From Ehretia macrophylla (taxonomy: Eukaryota > Streptophyta > Magnoliopsida > Boraginales > Ehretiaceae): a stretch of DNA of 64,000 bases. The number at the start of each line of letters is the position of its first letter. The stretch's first letter is position 1. Positions 1 to 10,813 of the stretch are shown piece by piece. Under the pieces are notes generated by a model that worked only from the letters and a program-made list of their open reading frames with translations, was not told the DNA's origin and made no database searches. A program made the position numbers and the translations under genes. The stretch spans positions 59,360,247 to 59,424,246 of the forward strand of contig CM075765.1 of the NCBI GenBank assembly GCA_037974665.1, written 5' to 3'.

Positions 1-2453
1 TGCCGCCTGGTGTGCGTGAACGCTACCACGCCAGAATGAAAGGTTGCAACCTTATATGCAATGCACATTTATGACATTTAATATATCACATTAGGAGGAC
101 AAGAAAGTAGGTTGCCTCCGGACAGTCATAAGATTGCACATTGGCAAGTAAACAAGCGAGGCGCGATAAGATAGTTAATTTCACTTGAAAGGCATATGGA
201 GTTATATGAACATTAAACGGGCAGCCATCTAACGCATGTAAATCAGGTCATATAACTCATTTCAACGTCCGCGTAATCAAATAATAAGGTTATTTAACAT
301 GCAACAACAATGTACGTAGGTTCGGATGCAAGAAAGGCCTATTTGTCAACATGCAATGATCAAAATCACATTTAGGGCTATAAGAGCAACTACGGGCAGC
401 CTACTAAGCATATAATTACACCCAATATTCAAAGGATCAACACTTAGCATGTTTACCTAGTTGCTAGGGTTTCCATTTCGTGCTTACCCGTGCGATTAAG
501 CCCTAAGTCCACTCAAAATCAATCTCAAGCCAAGCATCAATTAATCCAAACATCCCCAAGTACTCAAAACAGTCCACACAACATCCCAATGCCACAATCC
601 AAAGCAATTAATACCACAAGAGAAGTTACAACAAATTTCTAAGCATATAACTAAGTGAAACCCTCACTGCAATAGGCTGTTTTCTCACAATCATTAAGTC
701 AAGCAAACAATCTCCACTTCCAGTAAATAAGATTTCAAATTAAAGCTTAAGAAGAAATTAGAAACAAACCTTGCATCATTTGGAGTTCGAGATCAATAGT
801 TATAGCTAAAACAGTGGCATTGCACAAAACTGTCCAGATTTGCACACATTTCAATAATTGTCATTTTTGAGGTCCTTAGGTTCAGATTTAGCCTTAGTCC
901 ATTTCTGAAAAAAATTTCCAGAACTGAAAAATCTAGCTGCACACCAAATTTCATGCATTTTGGATATCATTTACTAAGTCAAAACCGGTTCGTTCTACAA
1001 GGTCAGTGCATCTGCCAAAACCTGCTTCATTTTTCCAGACTTCCAGATTTGGACACATTTTAATGTTTTGCCAGTTTGAGGACCTTAGAGTCAAAATTAG
1101 CTTTGGCCTATTTCTACGAAAAATGTTCCAAACTGGAAAAAATAGTGACCTACAAATTTTAATGTATTTTAAACATCATTTGCCTAGCCAAACTCACCTC
1201 GCAACAACAAGATAGAGAGCTGTCACCAAACCCGATTTCATCTATCATCAACTTCAAGCCAAAATCTTGCCATGCATGGTTGTAAAAGCTTATGAACACA
1301 CATATAACTCAAGTAAAGAAGCAAAGACATACATTTAAGAGCATGCATGGGGATTTTTGAAGGATTTTCAAGAAGTTTTAGCCCTCACCTTAGCAAATCA
1401 ACAAGAAGATGCACAAAACTTTGATGAAGCACAAATTTCTTCTTCTTCCTTGCTTAGCCAAGACTCCAACTCGATTTTCTCTATTTTTCCTAGCTTAGTG
1501 GCCAAGTTCTTAGTACATGCATGTGGTTAGAACAAGAAGAAATGAAATGGAAGCTAATAAACTCACCAAGGCCGAAATGGTGACTCAAGGAGCATGCATG
1601 TGTGATTCTTGCATCCTAGCTAGCTTGGTCGAGTTCCTTTGCTTGTGACTTGTCTTGATTAACTATGGTATGATGAAGATGAGCTATGAAGGGAAAAAAC
1701 TCAGCCAAGGCCGAGAGAGAGAGAAGAATGAGAGGGAGAGAGAGAAATGTGAGAGGAAAATGAGAGAAATGAAAAAAAATAGAAGCCTTGCAATTGATGA
1801 AGCATATTCGGCTTTGGGCAGCAAAAATTCAGCTTTTTTGTGTCTTCAAGATGTATTTTGAAATTCCTAGCATGGACAAGGAGTAGTTGGTCGAGAATTG
1901 GAAGCTTTTGCAAAGGCTTTTGAGCTAATTTTTTATGCATTTGTGTCAATAGAGTTGTCATAAGTTGTCTAGAATTAAATTGAATTGAGCAAGCAAGCAC
2001 AAAACTCATGTGGTGGTCGGCCAAGGCTATAAAAAATCTGATTTTGTGTCATCTTTTGATCATTATTTAATTGTGTTTTGAAAGTGCAAAAAGAATAAGG
2101 AATGTCTAGCTTTTTGTGAGATTTTGTCTTCTAGTGGATTGAATTAGTAATTTAATAATAGTTAGTGGATTTTGTAGGATTAATTAATGACCTAGTGCTT
2201 CGTGCAAAATGCTTTCTTGATTAGCGTGAGGGCACGCTTTTCTAGGTCTAGGGCACGCATTACGAGATAGAACACGAACTACGAGACAAATGCACATTTT
2301 TCTAGTAAATGCACGCAACCCTAAACGAATGCACGTAATTCAATGCATGGCACACAAAACAAACACAATTCTTAAACCTAGGTCAAGGCGAGCAAATCTA
2401 GATTAGGGCATACGAAACGAGGTATCGCACGCAAATCGAGGTCAGGCCTCACA
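1..2453 (-). repeat. LTR 1 of the gypsy composite (3' LTR of copy 1, partial)
   Basis: This aligns over its whole length with 8376-10773, so about 1.1 kb of the LTR (the part homologous to 7260-8375) lies left of the window. It ends with GCCTCACA on the plus strand, that is TGTGAGGC at the LTR 5' end, directly followed by the PPT of copy 1. By eye it is about 97% identical to LTR 2. It retains a 61-bp stretch (927-987) that LTR 2 has lost. It carries a GA-rich tract (CT-rich on the coding strand) near 1713-1770 and, at 2220-2453, a run of degenerate GCAC/GTGC-core motifs. Short reading frames inside it are not supported as genes. Confidence 0.92.
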
Positions 2454-2466
2454 TCCTCCACTCCTT
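2454..2466 (-). other. Polypurine tract of copy 1
   Basis: On the minus strand this reads AAGGAGTGGAGGA and is immediately followed by the LTR 5' terminus TGTGAGG. That is the expected place for the plus-strand primer of reverse transcription. Copy 2 and both LARD-like units have AAGGAGGGGAGGA, so this copy carries one pyrimidine interruption. Confidence 0.85.
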
Positions 2467-2493
2467 AAAAGAATTTCATCCCAAAATTCAATA

Positions 2494-3976
2494 TTACCTT
2501 TGAAATAAAGCTGGATATTGCTGCTCCATCTGGTCTCGCCTTTCCCACGTTGCTTCTTCAACTCCATGATGATCCCACAGCACCTTCACCATCGACATAA
2601 TTTTGTTGTGCAACTCCCGATCTTGCTGGTCTAGGATCCAAATGGGCTTCTCCTCGTAAGACAAGTTTTTCCGAAGCTGCAACGGCTCTGGCTCCAAGAT
2701 ATGCGATGGATCAGGATGATACTTCCGCAGCATTGAAACATGAAAGACGTCGTGAATATTGGAGAGGTTTTGGGGTAGCGCTAGGCGATACGCCAATTTG
2801 CCAACCATCTTAATTATCTCGAATGGTCCTACAAATCTCGGGCTCAACTTTCCACCCTTGCCATGTTTAATCAGTCCCCTTCGAGGTGATATCTTCAACA
2901 ACACCTTGTTGCCGACCTCAAACTCTAGGCTCTGTCTCCGTCGGTCTGCATAACTCTTCTGCCTGCTCTGGGCGGTAAGCATCCGTTTTCGGATGAGGAG
3001 GATATTATCAACAGTCTTTATAAGTTCAGGTAGAAGGGTCGGGTCAAAAGTCTTCGTCTCACCTACTTCATCCCAGTAAATTGGGGATCGACACTTACGT
3101 CTATACAACGCCTCGAATGGGGCCATTCCAATAGTGGCCTGATAGCTGTTATTATAAGCGAACTCCGCCAGGGACAGATATTTCTCCCAACCTTTCCCGA
3201 AGTCTAAAACACACGCCCTCAGCATATCCTCCAGAATCTGAATAGTTCTCTCCGATTGTCCGTTAGTCTGAGGGTGATAAGCCGTGCTGAAACTCAACTT
3301 CATTCCCAAAGCTTCTTGCAATCTCTTCCAAAAATCAGGATGTAAAACGAGGATCCCTATCCGACACAATACTCACAGGCATCCCGTGCAATCTTACAAT
3401 CTCCGCTACATACATATCGACCAATTTCTCAAGACTATCCTCCTTGTTCATCGGTAAAAAGTGCGCCGACTTAGTCAATCAATCCACCATAACACAAATG
3501 GAGTCATGACCCTTTTGTGACCTGGGCAGGTCCATAACAAAGTCCATAGTTATATGTTCCCATTTCCATTGAGGAATCTCCAACGGCTGAAGTAAACCTG
3601 CGGGTCGTTGATGTTCTGCTTTGACTCTCTGGCAAGTCAAACACCGTGCCACAAACTCCGCAATCTCTCTCTTCATGTTATTCCACCAATAGTGTTACTT
3701 CAAATCTCGGTACATCTTTGTTCCACCGGGGTGAATAGTATATCTTGAATTATGGGCTTCATCAATAATCTTCTTTTTCAGCTCTGGTTCATTGGGAACA
3801 CAAATCCGATTCCTAAACCTCCAAACACCATCATCATGAAACTTGAAATCTGCGTTGCTTTCCTTAATCTTATGAAATTGTTGGTCCTTCTGTTGAACCT
3901 CTCGTAATTCAGACAACAAGGTCGATTGAACCTGCGTAGTGGCAAAAAGTAACCATTTCCGAGTCAATTGTGGTTT
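2494..3976 (-). pseudogene. Integrase with chromodomain-like C-terminus, copy 1 (broken)
   Basis: This is the remnant of the enzyme that joins element cDNA to chromosomal DNA. In order it keeps the HHCC zinc region (EAH...TIHPG, then CLTC), the first catalytic Asp in MDFVMDLP, a second Asp in a VSDR-type motif, and the Glu in AYHPQTNGQSERTIQ. These are followed by a GPF motif and a tail ending VKVLWDHHGVEEATWE, typical of Tekay/Del chromoviruses. The natural end is the TAA at 2494-2496. Damage: TAA at 3695-3697 inside the zinc region (also present in copy 2), TGA at 3479-3481, and a CGA-to-TGA change with a one-base insertion near 3330 that shifts the rest into another frame. Not functional. 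Confidence 0.9.
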
Positions 3977-4693
3977 TCACAGAAATGCTTCCTCCAACAA
4001 CTCCTGCATCTTGAGTTCCAGTTTTGCCATGCTCGCTTTCCTACTTAAGGCATCTACAACTATATTTGCTTTACCGGGAACATAATTGATTGTGCAATTA
4101 TAATCGTCCAAAAGCTCCATCCACCGCCTTTGGCTCATATTCAACTCCTTTTGAGTGAACAAGTATTTCAAGCTCTTGTGATCAGTAAATACCTCAAACT
4201 TGTTACCCCACAGATAATGCCTCCATTTCTTGAGTGCAAACACAATAGCCGCTAACTCCAAATTGTGCGTCGGGTAATTCAATTCATACGGCTTCAGTTT
4301 CCTAGAAGCATATGCAATCACTCTTCGATTTTGCATCAACACACAACCCAATCCTTCCTTCGAAGCATCGCTGTAGATTACAAAACCTTGACTTCCTTCA
4401 GGCAATGCAAGAATAGGTGCGGTAGTCAATCTTTTCTTCAACTCTTGGAAGTTGTTCTCACACTTATCATCCCACACGAACTTTGTTTTCTTTTGAGTGA
4501 GCTTTGTAAGCGGTCCTGCAATCTTAGAGAAATCTTTCACGAACCTCCGATAATAGCCAGCTAGACCAAGAAAACTCCGAATCTCCATAACATTTTTCGG
4601 CTTCTTCCAAGACATCACTGCTTCTATCTTTGCTGGATCCACCGCTATTCCCTCTTGGGATATGATATGCCCTAAAAATGCAATCTGTTGGAA
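3977..4693 (-). pseudogene. RNase H domain of pol, copy 1
   Basis: An open stretch of 221 codons (3977-4642) holds the RT connection and the RNase H domain, which degrades the RNA strand of the RNA/DNA hybrid. Visible landmarks are [17 protein letters not shown], the catalytic-type Asp in [17 protein letters not shown] and the final Asp in VVDALSRK, so the catalytic acidic positions look kept in this copy. The stretch starts after the TGA at 4694-4696 that ends the RT part. It is closed by TGA at 3977-3979, where copy 2 has a Trp codon (TGG). Confidence 0.88.
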
Positions 4694-5560
4694 TCAAAAT
4701 TCACACTTGCTAAACTTTGCATACAATTGATGCTCTCGAAGTTTCTGTAGTACCAACCGCAGATGTTGTTCATGCTCCGCCTCGGATTTCGAGTATACCA
4801 AAATATTATCAATGAAGATCACCACAAATTGGTCCAAGTAGGGCTGAAACACCTTGTAAATCAAGTCCATAAAAGCTACAGGGGCATTAGCTAGTCCAAA
4901 TGGCATCACCACATATTCATAATGCCCATATCTTGTCCTGAAAGCCGTTTTAGGCACATCCTCCTTTTTGATCCGCAACTGGTAGTACCCTTGCCTCAAG
5001 TCGAGTTTCAAATACACTTTGGCTCCTTCAAGTTGATCAAACAACTCGTCAATCAGTGGAAGTGAGTAATTATTCTTGACAGTCACTTGGTTCAGTCCTC
5101 GGTAATCGATGCATAGCCTCAACGTTCCGTCTTTCTTTTTCACAAATAGAACTGGTGCACCACACGGTGAAGAACATGGTTGAACAAACCTCTTCTTTAA
5201 CAATCCTTGCAATTGGTCTTTCAATTCTTGTAGCTCGGCTGGTACCATACGATTGGGAGCTTTAGATATCGGCTGGGTGCCAGGTAGTAACTCTATAACG
5301 AACTCGATCTCCCGATTTGGGGGTAAACCGGGCAATTCTTCTGGAAACACATCCGCATAGTCTTTGATCACTGGCATCTCCTCCAACTTAGCTTTATCCG
5401 ACGGCTTGTTGATGAGGTAAGCTAAGTATCCGCTACACCCTTTTCTCAAGGACTTTACTGCTTTCGTAGATGAAATGATGGAACTCCCGGTGAAATCTCT
5501 TCAACCAATTACCTCCAGTATTGGTTGGCCAGGTACCCGGAACGTTATAATCTTCGTTTG
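4694..5560 (-). pseudogene. Reverse transcriptase domain of pol, copy 1 (catalytic Asp lost)
   Basis: A 251-codon open stretch (4694-5449) covers the reverse transcriptase. It shows the gypsy features [49 protein letters not shown] and the active-site box. The box reads F-I-D-N, with AAT at 4805-4807 (plus-strand ATT), while copy 2 has F-I-D-D. The second catalytic Asp is therefore Asn through one G-to-A change on the coding strand, which should abolish polymerisation. The stretch ends in TGA at 4694-4696 after SKCEF, at the same place as in copy 2. The frame is continuous with gag (no frameshift between 7009 and about 3330). Confidence 0.92.
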
Positions 5561-5917
5561 TCAATCTAGTTGGACATGATATTTTGCCAACCAATCCATC
5601 CCTAAAATGACCTCATAGTCTCGAAAATGTAATACAATAAGATTGGCTGAGAATTCCCTATCCTTAATTTGGATTTTACATGCTTTACAAGCTGAGCTAG
5701 TAACTAGCTTAGAACCCATTGGAGTACCAACTTCTACTTCGTATGGCAAACATACAACTTTCAGTTTCACACGTTCCACACATAAGGGAGTAATAAATGA
5801 ATAAGTAGCACCCGGGTCAATTAGCACCCTAACAGGTTGATTCAGTATGAAGAATGTACCTTCAACAACAGCGGTCTCCTCTGGAAGCTCCTTGCACTCG
5901 ATAGCATAAGCTCGAGC
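5561..5917 (-). pseudogene. Aspartic protease domain of pol, copy 1
   Basis: This encodes the retropepsin-like protease that would cut the polyprotein. The active-site motif is LIDPGATYSF (Asp-Pro-Gly in place of the commoner Asp-Ser/Thr-Gly, as in copy 2), followed by the downstream strand EVILGMDWLA. It is in the same frame as gag and RT, consistent with a single gag-pol reading frame in the ancestor. A TAG at 5918-5920 separates it from gag, and a TGA at 5561-5563 after YHVQLD closes it. Copy 2 has a Cys codon at that second position. Confidence 0.85.
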
Positions 5918-7009
5918 CTAGACTCTAGGAACTGGAGTCTTGCCTCTACCAACTGGTTTACCCTGATTTTGCCCTGCTTGCCATTTAGGGCAATCCTTGA
6001 TCTGATGCTGATCACTGCCACATCTCACACATCGTCCTGACTTCTTCCTGCACTGGGCCTCAGTATGACCCTTCTTGTCACAGTAAGAACAGTTGACAGA
6101 CTGAGTAGCAGGTGAACTACTTGTGGATCCATGGGTGGAAGAGGTTGATACCACTTTCGTCGGGCCACGGTTATTCACTGGTCTGTTCTGGCTCTGGCCT
6201 TGACTACGACTCTGACTTTGGAATTTCCTCTGCTAACCTGGAGGCTGGTATGGTTTCTTGTTTGGCTGACTCGAACCGGCTCTATCAAGTTTCCTCTTCT
6301 CAACTCGAGAAGCAGCAGCAAAGAGAGCAGAATAGGTATCGAAGTCATGAGAAGCCAACAGGTCCTGAATCTCTGGCCTCAATCCAATCGTAAATTTCCA
6401 CATCTTCGCCTCTGGAGTACTAACCATATATTGAGCATAACGGGACAGTCGGTCAAAACGAGCCTCGTACTGGGCCACCGTCATGTTACCCTGGGTCAAG
6501 TGCATCAACTCCTCAATCTGCCTCTGCCTGGAAACTGCGGGTACATATTTTTCCTTGAATGCCTAAACGAAATTACCCCACAAGCGAGGTGTCTGATTAG
6601 TTTCCCACAGTGCCTCCACAGTGTGCCACCAATGTTCAGCATCCCCGTGCAACATAAACACAGCAAACTCCACCTTCTCTTCATCAGTATAGTCAAGTGG
6701 CCTGAAAATCTTCTCGACCTCGGATAGCCAAGCCTCTACTTTCTCATCATCAGCTTCCCCGTGGAATTTGGATGGGCGAAAGTCAAGAAACTCCCTCATT
6801 CTGCTATGTCTCCCATGGTTGCCATCATTCCTGTTGTTGTTGTTGTTGTTGGCCTCACATGCATCTTGGTGCTCTATCACTCGTGATACGCGATCTATGG
6901 CATTCGCCATCATGTTAAACATAGCCATGCCGGGATTAGTTTGATAGGCATCTCTGGTCTCTTGGGGTTCACCGCTCCTATTAGTAGTGCGGGTAGTAGG
7001 GCCAGCCAT
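5918..7009 (-). pseudogene. Gag (capsid/nucleocapsid) of copy 1, interrupted by three stops
   Basis: The structural protein of the virus-like particle. The start is ATG at 7009 (MAGPTTRTTNRSG), matching the start of copy 2. A poly-Asn run is coded by a short AAC/GTT microsatellite near 6833-6852. The capsid core shows KVEAWLSEVEKIFRPLDYTD and LHGDAEHWWHT. Two CCHC knuckles lie at about 5990-6091 (CSYCDKKGHTEAQC and CVRCGSDQHQIKDC), both with all metal ligands. In-frame TAG codons at 6563-6565 (AAG in copy 2), 6233-6235 and 5918-5920 (both CAG in copy 2) break it. Two of the three are C-to-T changes. Confidence 0.92.
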
Positions 7010-7225
7010 CTATAGGCACAGATTACGATGCACAATTTATTGAAATACAACAAACAAGAATTTAATGCAACAAAATTCTAGAAACAATTAAGACATGTTA
7101 ATCACTTAAGCACATAAAAAATAGAAGGCACATTTAACATTATCACATAATAACATATAGACAAGTCATCCTAATTATCTTAGGGCTCTACCCATGGTCC
7201 GAGAATTAAACCCGGCTTAAGCAAT

Positions 7226-7241
7226 CTAAGCTCTGATACCA
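7226..7241 (-). other. Primer binding site of copy 1 (initiator-Met tRNA type)
   Basis: The minus strand reads TGGTATCAGAGCTTAG, whose first 12 bases complement the 3' end of plant initiator-Met tRNA, including CCA. It lies 18 bases inside the LTR border at 7260, in the usual place for priming minus-strand cDNA. The roughly 216-base stretch between it and the gag ATG (7010-7225) is untranslated leader, and I see no other feature there. Confidence 0.9.
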
Positions 7242-7259
7242 TTCTTTTTACTTATAAGG

Positions 7260-10200
7260 TGTCACGCCCCAACCCGGCTTATAAAGGTTAGACTAGGGTG
7301 TGATCTAAAATTCAAGTCATATCACAAGCTTAACCATTTATGAAGATTTAACACTTAACGTTTTGGCCTAAACTCCAAAATTTTCCAGAAAACCGACAGC
7401 ATAATGGCTGTAATTGGGCTATTTGGTTTGACCTAATTCTCTGAACACCTCAAATTTTCCAACCTCAATTTCATTTCCAACTAGGATTACTATTTACCAT
7501 CAATTGAAATACCTACTGTTTATCCCAATGTCCCGTTTGATTAATAACCTAGCATGATACTATGTCTCGTTTGTTTGTTTATCCTCGTTACAAAAGTACC
7601 TGCTGATCTTAGCTTAATAGCGAGTTCCTTCTTAAGATTTGGTTGGTTCATTTTACTTAACCCTTACCTAATACTTCATAATCCTATTATAGATACTAGC
7701 AGTAATAGTAGCAAAATGACCATAGTAATGTCTAGTGTCAAGTTATCATCAGTACAAACCAAAATTAGACCCCAAATTACAACGGGGGTCTTTTACATTC
7801 AAACGTTGAGCAACATAAAAAGAAATAGTCTTCAAGTAGCATAGTTCACAAATAGCCATAATCACGCAAAGCATATAGGACAGGCAATCACTCCAAGGAA
7901 TCATCGTTAGGCTCATCGTCCTCAGGTACCTATTCTTGATCTTCTTCACCTGAGATGATAAAAGAGGGTGAGTCCTTATGAACTCAGCGAGGGGGAACGA
8001 GAAATTGGTTTTGAAACTCATTTTCCGGTTCAACTTATGAAAATCCTTTTGCAAGCATGAATATAGCACAATTAAGTGCATAACAATAATACAAAAGTAA
8101 AGGAACACAATTACCCGTCTTTCCTCCCCGAGGTCCTCTAGGAACCAAGCGAGAGTACTTATACACATAGTAAAAAGGATACGTTGAGCCTTTGCTCTCA
8201 GTTCATTTCCAGCATCAGTTGTTGCGGCCTACTTCAAATCATCCCTTTATCACGCCAAGTGGGTGTACTCCGGATGTACCCCGAAATCCTACGACCCAAC
8301 TCTCCAAGGAAGTCTAGCCCCCAAGCGAGAGAGGGAATTGGACAATGGTAGTCACGATTGCACCGGCAAGCCCAATGCCGCCCGGTGTGCGTGAATGCTA
8401 CCACGCCAGAATGAAAGGTTCCAACCTTATATGCAATGCACATTTATGACATTTAATATATCACATTAGGAGGACAACAAAGTAGGTTGCCTCCGGACAG
8501 TCATAAGATTGCACATTGGCAAGTAAACAAGCGAGGCACGATAAGACAGGTAATTTCACTTGAAAGGCATATGGAGTTATATGAACATTAAATGGGCAGC
8601 CATGTAACACACGTAAATCAGGTCATATAACTCATTTCAACGTCCGCGTAATCAAATAATAAGGTTATTTAACATGCAACAACAATCTACGTAGGTTCGG
8701 ATGCAAGAAAGGCCTATTTGTCAACATGCAATGATCAAAATCACATTTAGGGCTACAAGGGCAACTACGGGCAGCCTACTAAGCATATAATTACACCCAA
8801 TATTCAAAGGATCAACACTTAGCATGTTTACCTAGTTGCTAGGGTTTCCATTTCGTGCTTACCCGTGCGATTAAGCCCCAAGTCCACTCAAAATCAATCT
8901 CAAGCCAAGCATCAATTAATCCAAACATCCCCAAGTACTCAAAACAGTCCACACAACATCACAATGCCACAATCCAAAGCAATTAATACCACAAGAGAAG
9001 TTACAACAAATTTCTAAGCATATAACTAAGGGAAACCCTCACTGCAATAGGCTGTATTCTCACAATCATTAAGTCAAGAAACCAATCTCCAATTCCAGTA
9101 CATAAGATGTCAAATTAAATCTTAAGAAGTGAACTAAAATTAGAAACAAACCTTCCATCATTTGGAGTTCGAGATCACTAGTTATAGCCAAAACAGTGGC
9201 ATTGCACAAAACTGTCCAGATTTGCACACATTTCAATAATTGTCGTTTTTGAGGTCCTTAGGGTCAGATTTTGCCTTAGTCCATTACTGACAAAAATGCC
9301 CAGAACTGGTTCGTTCCACAAGGTCAGTGCATCTGCCAAAACCTGCTTCATTTTTCCAGACTTCCAAATTTGGACACATTTTAATGTTTTGCCATTTTGA
9401 GGACATTAGAGTCAAAATTAGCTTTGGCCTATTTCTGCGAAAAATGTTCAAAACTGGAAAAACGAGTTACCTACCAATTTTCATGCATTTTCAACATCAT
9501 TTTCCTAGCCAAACTCACCTCGCAACAACAAGATAGAGAGCTGTCACCAAACCCGATTTCATCTATCATCAACTTCAAGCCAAAATATTGCCATGCATGG
9601 TTGTAAAAGCTTATGAACACACATATAACTCAAGTACAGAAGAAAAGACATACATTTAAGAGCATGCATGTGGATTTTTGAAGGATTTTCAAGAAGTTTT
9701 AGCCCTCACCTTAGCAAATCAACAAGAAGATGCACAAAACTTTGATGAAGCACAAATTTCTTCTTCTTCCTTGCTTAGCCGAGACTCCAACTCGGTTTTC
9801 TCTATTTTTCCAAGCTTAGTGGCAAAGTTCTTAATACATGCATGTGGTTAGAACAAGAAGAAAAGAAATGGAAGCTAGTAAACTCACCAAGGCCGAAATG
9901 GTGACTCAAGGAGCATGCATGTGTGATTCTTGCATCCTAGCTAGCTTGGTCGAGTTCCTTTGCTTGTGGCTTGTCTTGATTAACTATGGTATGATGAAGA
10001 TGAGCTATGAAGGGAAGAAACTCAGCCAAGGCCGAGAGAGAGAGAAGAATGAGAGGGAGAGAGAGAAATGTGAGAGGAAAATGAGAGAAATGAAAAAAAA
10101 TAGAAGCCTTGCAATTGATGAAGCATATTCGGCCTTGGGCAGCAAAAATTCAGCTTTTTTGTGTCTTCAAGATGTATTTTGAAATTCCTAGCATGGGCAA

Positions 10201-10773
10201 GGAGTAGTTGGTCGAGAATTGGAAGCTTTTGCAAAGGTTTTTGAGCTAATTTTTTATGGATTTGTGTCATAGAGTTGTCATAAGTTGTCTAGAATTAAAT
10301 TGAATTGAGCAAGCAAGCACAAAACTCATGTGGTGGTCGGCCAAGGCTATAAAAAATCTGTTTTTGTGTAATCTTTTGAGCATTATTTAATTGTGTGTTG
10401 AAAGTGCAAAAAGAATAAGGAATGTCTAGCTTTTTGTGAGATTTTGTCTTCTAGTGGGTTGAATTAGTAATTTAATAATAGTTAGTGGATTTTGTAGGAT
10501 TAATTAATGACCTAGTGCTTCGTGCAAGATGCTTTCTTGATTAGCGTGAGGGCACGCTTTTCTAGGTCTAGGGCATGCACTACGAGGTAGGACACGAACT
10601 ACGAGACGAATGCACATTTTTCTAGTAAATGCACGCAACCCTAAACGAATGCACGTAATTCAATGCATGGCACACAAAACAAACACAATTCTTAAACCTA
10701 GGTCAAGGCGCGCAAATCTAGATTAGGGCACACAAAATGAGGTATCACACGCAAATCGAGGTCGGGCCTCACA
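7260..10773 (-). repeat. LTR 2 of the gypsy composite, shared by both copies
   Basis: A complete LTR of 3514 bp. On the coding strand it starts TGTGAGG at 10773 and ends GGGGCGTGACA at 7260. It is at once the 5' LTR of copy 1 (next to its PBS) and the 3' LTR of copy 2 (next to its PPT). Relative to LTRs 1 and 3 it lacks 61 bp at 9308/9309, between two AACTG-like direct repeats. It contains a GA-rich tract at about 10033-10090, the TGAGT/ACTCA hairpin at 7969-7986, and a 69-codon sense-strand reading frame at 8234-8443 that recurs in LTR 3. Reading frames in LTRs are not taken as genes without further support. Confidence 0.95.
7969..7986 (-). promoter_or_regulatory. Candidate LTR hairpin TGAGT/ACTCA (LTR 2)
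   Basis: Five-base inverted arms enclose TCATAAGG on the coding strand, about 710 bp from the LTR 3' end. The same position is occupied by the same hairpin in LTR 3, the solo LTR at 37311 and both LARD-like LTRs, and by a longer hairpin in the second-family LTR. The role is unknown. Confidence 0.4.
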
Positions 10774-10786
10774 TCCTCCCCTCCTT
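10774..10786 (-). other. Polypurine tract of copy 2
   Basis: The minus strand reads AAGGAGGGGAGGA directly before the LTR start TGTGAGG. It is an uninterrupted purine run, identical to that of the LARD-like units. Confidence 0.87.
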
Positions 10787-10813
10787 AAAAGAATTTCGTC
10801 CCGAAATTCAATA

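Noticed and set aside
1701..2024. 107-codon minus-strand frame in LTR 1 and its relatives at 10022-10270 and 50770-51234
   Set aside because: It spans the GA/CT-rich tract, gives low-complexity sequence, and its length and start differ between copies.
7010..7225. A small RNA gene or tRNA in the gypsy leader because of the CTAAGCTCTGATACCA word
   Set aside because: The word is the tRNA-complementary primer site. No cloverleaf surrounds it.
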